DNA from: Bacillota bacterium
GTDB lineage: Bacteria; Bacillota; Limnochordia; Darwinibacteriales; Darwinibacteriaceae
Assembly (NCBI GenBank): GCA_012799535.1
Contig: JAAZLB010000297.1
Location: 1 to 5,229, forward strand
Direction of reading: 5' to 3'
Length of the DNA: 5,229 nt
How positions within the stretch are numbered: the first letter of the stretch is position 1; every line of letters begins with the position of its first letter. Made by a program: the position numbers and the translations under genes. Of this stretch, positions 1 to 5,229 are shown one piece after another. Under the pieces are notes generated by a model that had not been told where the DNA came from, made no database searches, and saw only the letters and a list, made by a program, of their open reading frames with translations.

Positions 1-189
1 GATGCGGCCCCCTATATTCAAGTAGGTGATACTATTGAGGAAGGTCAGGTTTTGTTTATTATTGAGGCCATGAAAATGATGAACGAGATCGTTGCAGAAG
101 GCGGAGGTGTAGTCAAAGAGTTCTTAGTGGAAAACGGCCAGCCGGTAGAATTCGGTCAGCCGGTTCTGTTAATTGATCCCCTAGGCTAG
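1..189 (+). CDS. accB: Biotin carboxyl carrier protein of acetyl-CoA carboxylase (3' part)
   Basis: Only the last 62 codons are in the window, in frame from base 1 and ending with TAG at 187-189. They encode the biotinyl (lipoyl-like) domain: VGDTIEEGQ, then EAMKMMNE, where the Lys encoded at 73-75 is the residue biotinylated by biotin ligase (BirA). The end, GQPVLLIDPLG, is the usual last strand of this hammerhead fold. The protein carries carboxybiotin between biotin carboxylase (AccC) and the carboxyltransferase (AccAD) in the cytoplasm, for malonyl-CoA synthesis. Immediate adjacency to accC supports AccB rather than a decarboxylase or pyruvate carboxylase biotin domain. The N-terminal part and the Pro/Ala-rich linker typical of the family lie outside the window. 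The stop codon overlaps the accC ribosome binding site AGGAGGT (188-194), so the two genes are probably translationally coupled. Confidence 0.95.
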   Translation, partial: DAAPYIQVGDTIEEGQVLFIIEAMKMMNEIVAEGGGVVKEFLVENGQPVEFGQPVLLIDPLG

Positions 190-199
190 GAGGTAGGTC

Positions 200-1564
200 A
201 TGTTACGTCGAATATTAGTTGCTAATCGGGGTGAAATTGCCCTACGGATTATTCGGGCCTGCCGTGAATTAAACATTGAGACTATTGCCATCTACTCAGA
301 AGCGGATCGGGACTCTTTACATGTAAAATGGGCCGATGTGGCGGTTTGTGTTGGACCAGCCCCTTCCCAAAAAAGTTATTTGAACTTACAAAATATCCTT
401 GCCGCGGCTTTAGCCCATGGTGCGGAAGGGATTCATCCTGGCTATGGTTACTTAAGTGAGCAGGCCCTTTTTGCAGAAATGTGTGAGGCCCATAATCTTG
501 TTTTTATTGGACCTTCCGCGCAACAAATTGAGCTTTTAGGCGATAAGGTAATCGCTAAAGCCACTATGGCGGCAGCTGGGGTCCCGGTCATTCCTGGAAG
601 TTCGGGCGCTATTAATGATGAAAAGACTCTGATTAAGGTGGCTCAAGATATTGGTTATCCTGTGATTATTAAGGCTAGTGCTGGTGGTGGTGGTCGGGGG
701 ATGCGCCTAGCCCATAACCGTGAAGAATTGCTCCATGGCTATCACACCGCCCGGGCAGAGGCTGCCATTGCGTTTAATAGTGATGCGGTTTATTTAGAAA
801 AATTCATTCAAGCTCCCCGCCATATTGAAGTGCAAGTGCTGGCAGATAATTTCGGTAACGTAATTCATTTCGGTGAACGGGAGTGTTCACTGCAAAGGAG
901 GCACCAAAAACTTATCGAAGAATGCCCTTCCCCTGTAGTCAGTGATGAATTGCGGGACAAAATGGGAAGTGCTGCTGTAGCAGGGGCTCGAGCGGTCAAT
1001 TATCGCAACGCAGGAACCATGGAGTTTCTCTTAGATCATCAGGAAAACTTTTATTTCATGGAAATGAATACTAGAATTCAGGTTGAACATCCTGTTACAG
1101 AAATGGTTTATGGAATTGATTTAATTAAAGAGCAGATTCGTTTGGCCTCAGGAGAGGCTCTAGGGTATGAACAAAGCGGAATTGTACCCTATGGTCACGC
1201 GATTGAGTGTAGGATTAACGCGGAGGCAGTAAGGTTGAATTCTAGACCATCTCCAGGACTAATCGACCAACTTTTTGTCCCGGGGGGCTATGGAATTCGC
1301 TGGGATAGTCATGTTTATTCGGGCTATGTTATTCCTCCCTATTACGATTCCATGTTTGGGAAACTAATTGCTTGGGGTACGGATCGAGAAGAGGCTATTG
1401 AACGACTGAAGCGGGCCTTAGACGAATTGGTAATTGAAGGTATTGAAACCTCCATCCCCTTTCATCGAGCCATGGTCCGTAATCCTCAGTTTAAACAAGG
1501 GGACTTTTCTACGAATTTTATCGAAGAGTGGCTGGAAGAATCTAAATTGTGGAAAGAGGAATAG
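200..1564 (+). CDS. accC: Biotin carboxylase subunit of acetyl-CoA carboxylase
   Basis: This 454-residue protein matches the usual AccC length of about 450. It carboxylates the biotin on AccB using ATP and bicarbonate, the first half-reaction of acetyl-CoA carboxylase. The N-terminal domain begins ILVANRGEIALRI and includes HPGYGYLSE (79-87). The ATP-grasp domain has K116, K158 and the glycine-rich loop GGGGRGM (162-168). Catalytic-site motifs are ERECSLQRRHQK (226-237), Mg-binding E275 (TMEF) and E288, and MNTRIQVEHPVTE (289-301) containing R292 and E296. The C-terminal domain has HAIECRINAE (333-342). All residues expected for activity are present. The ATG follows AGGAGGT (188-194) by five bases, and only 10 bases separate it from accB. 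Length, and pairing with a separate carrier gene, argue against pyruvate or propionyl-CoA carboxylase, which this subunit otherwise resembles. Confidence 0.97.
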   Translation: MLRRILVANRGEIALRIIRACRELNIETIAIYSEADRDSLHVKWADVAVCVGPAPSQKSYLNLQNILAAALAHGAEGIHPGYGYLSEQALFAEMCEAHNLVFIGPSAQQIELLGDKVIAKATMAAAGVPVIPGSSGAINDEKTLIKVAQDIGYPVIIKASAGGGGRGMRLAHNREELLHGYHTARAEAAIAFNSDAVYLEKFIQAPRHIEVQVLADNFGNVIHFGERECSLQRRHQKLIEECPSPVVSDELRDKMGSAAVAGARAVNYRNAGTMEFLLDHQENFYFMEMNTRIQVEHPVTEMVYGIDLIKEQIRLASGEALGYEQSGIVPYGHAIECRINAEAVRLNSRPSPGLIDQLFVPGGYGIRWDSHVYSGYVIPPYYDSMFGKLIAWGTDREEAIERLKRALDELVIEGIETSIPFHRAMVRNPQFKQGDFSTNFIEEWLEESKLWKEE

Positions 1565-1575
1565 TTTGGTATAAT
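1547..1575 (+). promoter_or_regulatory. Candidate extended -10 promoter for asp23 and downstream genes
   Basis: The short gap after accC holds a perfect -10 hexamer TATAAT (1570-1575), preceded by TG at 1567-1568, giving the extended form TGGTATAAT. Seventeen bases upstream is TTGTGG (1547-1552), which matches the TTGACA -35 box at three of six positions. Transcription would start near 1581-1583, just at or before the asp23 ribosome binding site AGGAGGTG (1583-1590), leaving a leader of about 16 bases. The -35 region lies inside the accC coding sequence. This is inferred from consensus to the housekeeping sigma factor; no start site has been observed. Confidence 0.55.
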
Positions 1576-1597
1576 ATCCAACAGGAGGTGTAAGAAA

Positions 1598-2005
1598 ATG
1601 TCTGAAAAAGAACGACGTGGTGAATTAGGCGAATTAAAGATAGCGAATGATGTTGTAGGTATTATTGCAGGCCTCGCAGCAACAGAAGTCCCGGGTGTAG
1701 CTGGGATGAGTGGTGGCATTGCTGGTGGTATCGCTGAAATGCTCGGGCATCGTAACCTCTCTAAAGGTGTGAAGGTGGAGGTTGGGGAGCATGAATGTGT
1801 AGTAGACCTATTTGTGATCATTGAATATGGTTATAGCATTCCTGAAGTGGCACAGCAAATTCAAGAAAATGTAAAACGAACCATAGAAGTAATGACTGGA
1901 TTAGATGTTATGGAGGTTAACCTTCATGTTCTAGGTGTCCACTTCCCACAAGAAAAGAAAGCTGAGGAAGTGCAAGTAGTTCCTGTGGCACCTAGGGGGA
2001 AATAA
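1598..2005 (+). CDS. Asp23/Gls24 family envelope stress protein, YqhY type
   Basis: This 135-residue soluble protein belongs to the Asp23/Gls24 (DUF322) family. It shows the family hallmarks in order: GELKIANDVVGIIAGLAATEVPGV near the N-terminus, a Gly-rich segment GMSGGIAGGIAEMLG (36-50), GVKVEVGE (57-64), and IPEVAQQIQENVK (81-93) leading to VMEVNLHVLGVHF. There is no signal peptide or membrane segment. The tail (about 117-135) is charged and probably flexible. In Staphylococcus aureus Asp23 is held at the membrane by AmaP, and an amaP-like gene starts one base after this stop. The Gly-rich segment and position after accBC match B. subtilis YqhY, whose loss has been linked to acetyl-CoA carboxylase misregulation. 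The molecular role is unknown. The ATG has a strong AGGAGGTG site seven bases upstream. A candidate promoter lies in the gap before it. Confidence 0.92.
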   Translation: MSEKERRGELGELKIANDVVGIIAGLAATEVPGVAGMSGGIAGGIAEMLGHRNLSKGVKVEVGEHECVVDLFVIIEYGYSIPEVAQQIQENVKRTIEVMTGLDVMEVNLHVLGVHFPQEKKAEEVQVVPVAPRGK

Positions 2006-2006
2006 T

Positions 2007-2534
2007 ATGGCTAATCTGGATCGCGTCTTTTTAGGCTTGATCGGGGTAATTCTAGTTTTGAATGCAGGTTTGCTCATTGCAACAATTGTAGGTAACGATA
2101 TTTTTGTAGATTGGTTGCAGTCTCCTAATTTGCTCTTCGACGGGGGCATTTTGGCACTGATTTTAGTGCTGCTAGCTTTTTATCTCATGGTGATGATCAC
2201 TAGGTATGAGACGAGAAAATTTATCGTTTATGAGCGGGAATTAGGTGCAGTACGCATCAGTGTCGATTGTGTCCAAGGTTTAATTATGGAGGCAGCTCGG
2301 GAGCTACCCGGTCTAGAAAACGTTAGCGCTAAGATCACTAGTGTGGAAGAACCAAAAGTAAGCTTGAATGTTAGGGTTTATCCTGATTACAACATCCCAC
2401 AGCTATCGGAAGAATTACAACAAAACGTAAAAGATTATGTAGAAAGCACAGTGGGTGTTACCATCGCAGAGGTTGAAGTCTCTGTGGTGGGGATCTCTAA
2501 CAAAGAGGAAGAAACTCCCGAGCCATCACTATAG
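2007..2534 (+). CDS. amaP: Alkaline shock response membrane anchor protein AmaP
   Basis: The 175-residue protein has two hydrophobic segments near the N-terminus (about 7-28 and 46-64), separated by a short loop containing DIFVDWLQSP, then a soluble C-terminal domain. That domain resembles Asp23: residues 130-162 align without gaps to residues 81-113 of the upstream Asp23 protein with 12 of 33 identical, including IP, QxNVK, G and the final EV...V.G. This two-pass architecture with an Asp23-like cytoplasmic domain is typical of AmaP, which in S. aureus recruits Asp23 to the membrane. The end is acidic (KEEETPEP). One base separates the upstream stop from the ATG, and the ribosome site AGGGGGA (1994-2000) lies inside asp23, so co-translation is likely. 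The partnership with the adjacent Asp23 is inferred from context and family knowledge. Confidence 0.88.
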   Translation: MANLDRVFLGLIGVILVLNAGLLIATIVGNDIFVDWLQSPNLLFDGGILALILVLLAFYLMVMITRYETRKFIVYERELGAVRISVDCVQGLIMEAARELPGLENVSAKITSVEEPKVSLNVRVYPDYNIPQLSEELQQNVKDYVESTVGVTIAEVEVSVVGISNKEEETPEPSL

Positions 2535-2541
2535 AGGGGTG
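2534..2541 (+). promoter_or_regulatory. Ribosome binding site that sets the DUF2273 start
   Basis: GAGGGGTG lies eight bases before the ATG at 2550 and begins in the amaP stop codon. An in-frame GTG at 2541 would add three residues (MRQ), but it overlaps this site and so cannot be initiated from it. The ATG is therefore preferred. Confidence 0.7.
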
Positions 2542-2549
2542 TGCGACAG

Positions 2550-2756
2550 ATGAGTGATAAGCTTCGAGCAATCCTTGTTGCTAATTTAGGCAAGATTTTT
2601 GGTTCCATTATGGGTCTACTCCTAGGCTGGATTTTTATCCGTTATGGAGTGTTGAAGGGGTTGTTTGTGGTTCTTTGCGTCTCCATTGGTTTTTATCTAG
2701 GGGCACGCTTAGATTCCCCTGGTACGTCGGGAGATTTTACTAGTCGGTTTTTTTGA
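2550..2756 (+). CDS. DUF2273 small integral membrane protein
   Basis: This is a 68-residue protein starting MSDKLRAIL, a form typical of DUF2273 proteins, which commonly accompany Asp23 and AmaP genes in Firmicutes. It has two hydrophobic segments (about 16-30 and 34-50) joined by a tight turn with RYG, and a short polar tail after GARLD. The first segment carries glycines at 14, 18, 22 and 26, a regular GxxxG series that favours close helix packing. No catalytic motif is visible. A role as a membrane component of the Asp23-AmaP assembly is inferred from gene context; the biochemical function is not known. The ATG at 2550 is chosen over an in-frame GTG at 2541 because the latter overlaps the ribosome binding site. 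The stop codon overlaps the ribosome site of nusB. Confidence 0.85.
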   Translation: MSDKLRAILVANLGKIFGSIMGLLLGWIFIRYGVLKGLFVVLCVSIGFYLGARLDSPGTSGDFTSRFF

Positions 2757-2763
2757 GGTGATC
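2755..2763 (+). promoter_or_regulatory. Ribosome binding site supporting the TTG start of nusB
   Basis: GAGGTGATC is a nine-base match to the complement of the 16S rRNA 3' end. It overlaps the preceding TGA stop codon (2754-2756). Its core GAGGTG ends seven bases before the TTG at 2768, which justifies this non-ATG start. Confidence 0.75.
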
Positions 2764-2767
2764 TTAG

Positions 2768-3175
2768 TTGAGCAGAAGGTTAGCACGGCAGGTGGCCTTC
2801 CAAACTCTTTTTCAGATTGATTTGGGGAAAAATGACTTGGAAGCTGCTTTAGAATATAGGTTGAGTGAAACAACTTTAAGTCAGCAAGATATGGACTATG
2901 TACGACGGGCGGTGCGCGGTGTAAACCAGCAACTTCCTGCGTTGGATCGGCAGATTAACGCGGTGGCAGAGGGCTGGGAAGTTCATCGCCTTGGTTCAAT
3001 TGATCGGAGCATTTTGAGACTTGCTATCTACGAAATCGTTTTTATGGACGATATCCCAGTTGGGGTAGCTGTTAACGAGGCGGTAGAACTGGCGAAAGAA
3101 TTCGGGGATGACAATTCTCCGCGATTTATTAACGGTTTGCTAGGCACCGTGGTGCGAGATGGTGGGTTTCAATGA
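2768..3175 (+). CDS. nusB: Transcription antitermination factor NusB
   Basis: This 135-residue, all-helical protein is of typical NusB length. It begins MSRRLARQVAFQTLFQID, the basic start that contacts boxA RNA. Family motifs follow: IDRSILRLAIYEI (78-90), VAVNEAVELAKEFG (100-113) and SPRFINGLLG (117-126). NusB with NusE (ribosomal protein S10) binds boxA in rRNA leader transcripts and, with other Nus factors, prevents premature termination by RNA polymerase. The start is TTG. It is supported by the strong ribosome binding site at 2755-2763 and by the fact that the conserved SRRLAR sequence begins right after it. The gap to the upstream DUF2273 gene is 11 bases, and the last codons overlap the next gene by ATGA. 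Position downstream of accBC and asp23 and upstream of xseA matches the general Firmicutes arrangement. Confidence 0.96.
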   Translation: MSRRLARQVAFQTLFQIDLGKNDLEAALEYRLSETTLSQQDMDYVRRAVRGVNQQLPALDRQINAVAEGWEVHRLGSIDRSILRLAIYEIVFMDDIPVGVAVNEAVELAKEFGDDNSPRFINGLLGTVVRDGGFQ

Positions 3176-4119
3176 GATTGACTTTAGGAGTAGACACGAG
3201 TAGTTACACCACCTCCTTGTGCTTACTGGGCGAAGATGGAAAGATCGTCCTTGATCAACGGAAAATTTTAGAAGTGGCTTCTGGTTCTCGAGGGTTACGA
3301 CAATCAGAAGCCCTCTTTCAGCATGTGCGCAATTTGCCTCAACTCACCCATGAGTTAACTTCCCATCTTGAGGCACATGAATTAGTGGCAATAGGGGTAT
3401 CCACTAAACCCCGTCCCCAGGGTGATTCTTATATGCCGGTATTTTTGCCAGGCTTAAGTTTGGCCCACTCCCTTAGCCATATCTTGAATATTCCCTGTTA
3501 TGAGCTTACACATCAAGAAAATCATATCTGGGCTGGTTTAGCTAGTGCTGGGGGACCAAAAAATTTTCCTTTTTTAGCAATTCATCTTTCTGGGGGAACC
3601 ACTGAGCTAACCTTAGTAAATCGGGTACGGGATGGCTTAGGTTTAGAAATCGACCTGTGGGGAGGGAGTTCGGATCTTCATGCAGGACAACTTGTGGACC
3701 GCTTAGGGGTTAGGCTCGGCTTACCCTTTCCTGCGGGAGCTCAGTTGGAGCAATTGGCGTTGACCGCCCCAAATTCCTTGCCCATCCCCACTTTCCATAA
3801 GGAGGGGAAGGTAAGTTTTTCAGGTCCACTTACCGCTTTAGACAGACTAGTGGGAAAGGAAAAGCCAGAAGTTTTAGCACTTAGTTGTTTTCTAGCAATT
3901 AGCCGTACCCTAATTAAGTGGATTAGCTGGGCAGAAACTAAAACCACTTGTCGACAGTTATTAATAGTAGGTGGGGTAGCATCTAATAGCTTGATTCGTC
4001 AGGAGCTTGTCAAGGCCTTACCTAAGTGGAAATTGTTTTTTGCAGCACCACAACATAGTGTGGACAATGCCTATGGTGCAGCCTATTTTGCCGCCCTAGC
4101 TTCCCATGTATTGACTTGA
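3172..4119 (+). CDS. Divergent TsaD/Kae1-like (M22-fold) protein of unknown function
   Basis: The 315 residues follow the TsaD/Kae1 (ASKHA ATPase) layout: LGVDTSSYTTS (5-15), metal ligands HQENH (H114, H118), phosphate loop SGGTTEL (140-146), SDLHAGQLVDRLG (167-179), VSFSGPLTA (214-222), GGVASNSLIR (267-276) and the C-terminal metal ligand D298 in VDNA. Canonical TsaD, about 340 residues, makes the t6A tRNA modification with TsaB and TsaE. Here key positions differ: TSCDET becomes TSSYTT, losing the acidic residue equivalent to E. coli E12; SGGHT becomes SGGTT; and the DDAxGEAFD segment becomes DLHAGQLVD. This is thus probably a paralogue, not the t6A enzyme; such genes are often labelled O-sialoglycoprotein endopeptidase, an outdated name. 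It still looks able to bind a nucleotide and a metal ion. It overlaps nusB by ATGA with only a weak ribosome site (GGTGGG), so translation probably depends on nusB. Confidence 0.8.
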   Translation: MRLTLGVDTSSYTTSLCLLGEDGKIVLDQRKILEVASGSRGLRQSEALFQHVRNLPQLTHELTSHLEAHELVAIGVSTKPRPQGDSYMPVFLPGLSLAHSLSHILNIPCYELTHQENHIWAGLASAGGPKNFPFLAIHLSGGTTELTLVNRVRDGLGLEIDLWGGSSDLHAGQLVDRLGVRLGLPFPAGAQLEQLALTAPNSLPIPTFHKEGKVSFSGPLTALDRLVGKEKPEVLALSCFLAISRTLIKWISWAETKTTCRQLLIVGGVASNSLIRQELVKALPKWKLFFAAPQHSVDNAYGAAYFAALASHVLT

Positions 4120-4124
4120 AATTA

Positions 4125-4133
4125 AGGGAGGTG
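4125..4133 (+). promoter_or_regulatory. Ribosome binding site supporting the GTG start of xseA
   Basis: AGGGAGGTG lies 11 bases before GTG 4145, slightly long but acceptable spacing. No other in-frame start is close. A TTG at 4143 is followed directly by TGA in its frame. Confidence 0.65.
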
Positions 4134-4144
4134 TTTTAACAGTT

Positions 4145-5229
4145 GTGAATCCCATTTCAGTTAGTGAGTTAACTAGGAAGATTAAGTGGGCTTTGACTGG
4201 TGAGGAATTCCAGAATATTGCGCTTCAAGGGGAAGTGTCTAATTTTGTCCATCATAGCTCAGGGCATATGTATTTTTCCTTGAAGGACGATAAAAGTAGA
4301 ATCAAAGCTGTTATGTTCAGAAGCCGGAATCAAAGATTAGGCTTTGTACCAAAGAATGGAGAGACTCTTATTGCAGTTGGGTCCTTAGGAATTTACGAAC
4401 CAAATGGGGAATATCAACTCTATGTGGATGTGCTCTTGCCCCAAGGGATTGGTGAATTGCACTTGGCCTTTGAACATCTCAAGGCCAAATTAGAGGAAGA
4501 AGGGCTCTTTGACCCCCAACGGAAACGTCCCTTACCCTTTTTACCCCAGCGAGTGGGAATTATTACTTCACCAACTGGAGCAGCCATTCGCGATATCTTA
4601 CAGGTTTTACAACGGCGCCACCCTGGTGTTCAAGTCTTGGTATTCCCAGCCTTAGTGCAAGGGGAGGGGGCTCCAGAAAGTCTCCTTCGTGCACTTGATT
4701 TGGCCCAAACCACAGATGTGGATGTATTGATTATAGGCCGTGGTGGTGGAAGCTTTGAAGAACTTTCTGCCTTTAATGATGAGGGTTTAGCGCGAGCTAT
4801 AGCAAGTTGTTCTATTCCAATTGTTTCCGCGGTTGGGCACGAAACTGATTTTACCATCGCAGATTTTGTGGCAGATTTACGGGCACCAACTCCCTCTGCC
4901 GCGGCGGAATTAGTAGTTCCAAAACAAGAAGATTTAAAAGGAACCGTGATCCGCCTTGAAGAACGTTTGGAAGGGGCAGTCTTACGCTTTTTAACAGCAG
5001 AAAGACGGTATCTTAATAGTTTAACCCAAGGGGTTGCTTTGCAACAACCCCAGTTAGTGATTCGTCGTTGGCGCCAAAGGGTGGATGAACTGTGGACAAG
5101 CATGGGACAACACCAGCGCCATGATTTGGAGTTAAGGCGGGCACAGCTAGGTAATCTTGCTGGCAAGCTTGAGACCCTAAGTCCCCTCAGCACCCTGAGT
5201 CGGGGTTACTCTATTTGCCAAGATCCCGA
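4145..5229 (+). CDS. xseA: Exodeoxyribonuclease VII large subunit (3' end missing)
   Basis: An open frame from GTG 4145 runs off the window end after 361 codons without a stop; the family is usually 400-450 residues, so a short C-terminal part is missing. XseA with several copies of XseB degrades single-stranded DNA to short oligonucleotides in the cytoplasm. The N-terminal OB-fold DNA-binding domain (about 1-100) contains LQGEVSNFVHHSSGHMYFSLKD. The catalytic domain begins after DPQRKRPLP (123-131) and has GIITSPTGAAIRDI (138-151), GRGGGSFEEL (198-207), FNDE (210-213), VGHETDFTIADFVADLRAPTPSAAAE (from 230), motifs whose Asp, Arg and His residues are needed for activity in E. coli. A charged, probably coiled-coil segment (about 260-340) binds XseB in known complexes. 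The end shows LSPLSTLSRGYSI, close to the usual C-terminus. xseB would be expected just downstream. The GTG start is 25 bases after the preceding gene. Confidence 0.95.
   Translation, partial: MNPISVSELTRKIKWALTGEEFQNIALQGEVSNFVHHSSGHMYFSLKDDKSRIKAVMFRSRNQRLGFVPKNGETLIAVGSLGIYEPNGEYQLYVDVLLPQGIGELHLAFEHLKAKLEEEGLFDPQRKRPLPFLPQRVGIITSPTGAAIRDILQVLQRRHPGVQVLVFPALVQGEGAPESLLRALDLAQTTDVDVLIIGRGGGSFEELSAFNDEGLARAIASCSIPIVSAVGHETDFTIADFVADLRAPTPSAAAELVVPKQEDLKGTVIRLEERLEGAVLRFLTAERRYLNSLTQGVALQQPQLVIRRWRQRVDELWTSMGQHQRHDLELRRAQLGNLAGKLETLSPLSTLSRGYSICQDP

Noticed and set aside
1486..1821. Open frame on the - strand across the accC-asp23 junction
   Set aside because: It is antisense to two well-supported genes, and its product is low-complexity in Ser, Pro and Ile with no family match.
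2294..2305. 12-base palindrome AGCTCGGGAGCT
   Set aside because: It is short and inside the amaP coding sequence, with no repeat elsewhere in the window and no promoter nearby to regulate.
2746..2756. T-rich run at the end of the DUF2273 gene that could suggest a terminator
   Set aside because: No stem of GC-rich inverted sequence precedes it, and nusB follows within 11 bases; the run encodes the terminal Phe residues.
4111..4140. Possible promoter: TTGACT, 18-base spacer, TGT then TTTAAC
   Set aside because: The start site would fall near 4147, at the xseA start codon, removing the good ribosome binding site. The -10 match is only four of six.
5030..5051. Hairpin with inner stem GTTGC-TTT-GCAAC extended by GGG/CCC
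   Set aside because: It is not followed by a T run, so it is not an intrinsic terminator. It lies in the middle of the xseA coding region and encodes ordinary sequence; probably chance.
4630..5193. Long open frame on the - strand (187 codons)
   Set aside because: It lies wholly inside xseA, whose + strand frame carries all the family motifs. The minus-strand product is rich in Ser, Arg and Lys with no recognisable domain, as expected for an antisense shadow.

Overview
The window is a compact housekeeping cluster from a low-to-medium G+C Gram-positive bacterium, most likely a member of the Clostridia (Firmicutes). Three things point there. The gene order resembles the accB-accC-yqhY-nusB-xseA region of Bacillus subtilis. 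Ribosome binding sites are strong and AGGAGGTG-like, and TTG and GTG start codons are used. An Asp23/Gls24 protein is present with its membrane partner AmaP and a DUF2273 protein. A peptococcal-type clostridium is a reasonable guess, but the sequence alone does not fix the genus.

Layout: all genes lie on the + strand, and no gap exceeds about 35 bases. (1) 1-189 is the 3' end of accB, the biotin carboxyl carrier protein with its AMKM biotinylation site, followed by complete accC (200-1564), biotin carboxylase. Together they carry out the biotin half of acetyl-CoA carboxylase for fatty acid synthesis. (2) 1598-2756 is an envelope module: a YqhY-type Asp23 protein, the two-pass membrane anchor AmaP, and a small two-pass DUF2273 protein. 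(3) 2768-3175 is nusB, a transcription antitermination factor, starting at TTG. (4) 3172-4119 overlaps nusB by ATGA and encodes a divergent TsaD/Kae1-like (M22-fold) protein of unknown function. (5) 4145 to the window end is xseA, the large subunit of exonuclease VII, cut off before its stop codon.

The tight spacing suggests one long transcript. A good extended -10 promoter in the 33-base accC-asp23 gap could additionally drive asp23 and the genes after it. AccB and AccC act together. Asp23, AmaP and DUF2273 probably form a membrane-associated assembly. In B. subtilis the Asp23 protein next to accBC (YqhY) has been linked genetically to acetyl-CoA carboxylase activity, which may explain why lipid synthesis and an envelope protein share an operon.

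Nothing here looks like a defence system, mobile element, CRISPR array or RNA gene. The least understood part is the TsaD-like paralogue. It keeps the metal-binding HxxxH and terminal Asp, but has lost an acidic residue that canonical TsaD needs, and it sits where B. subtilis has folD.
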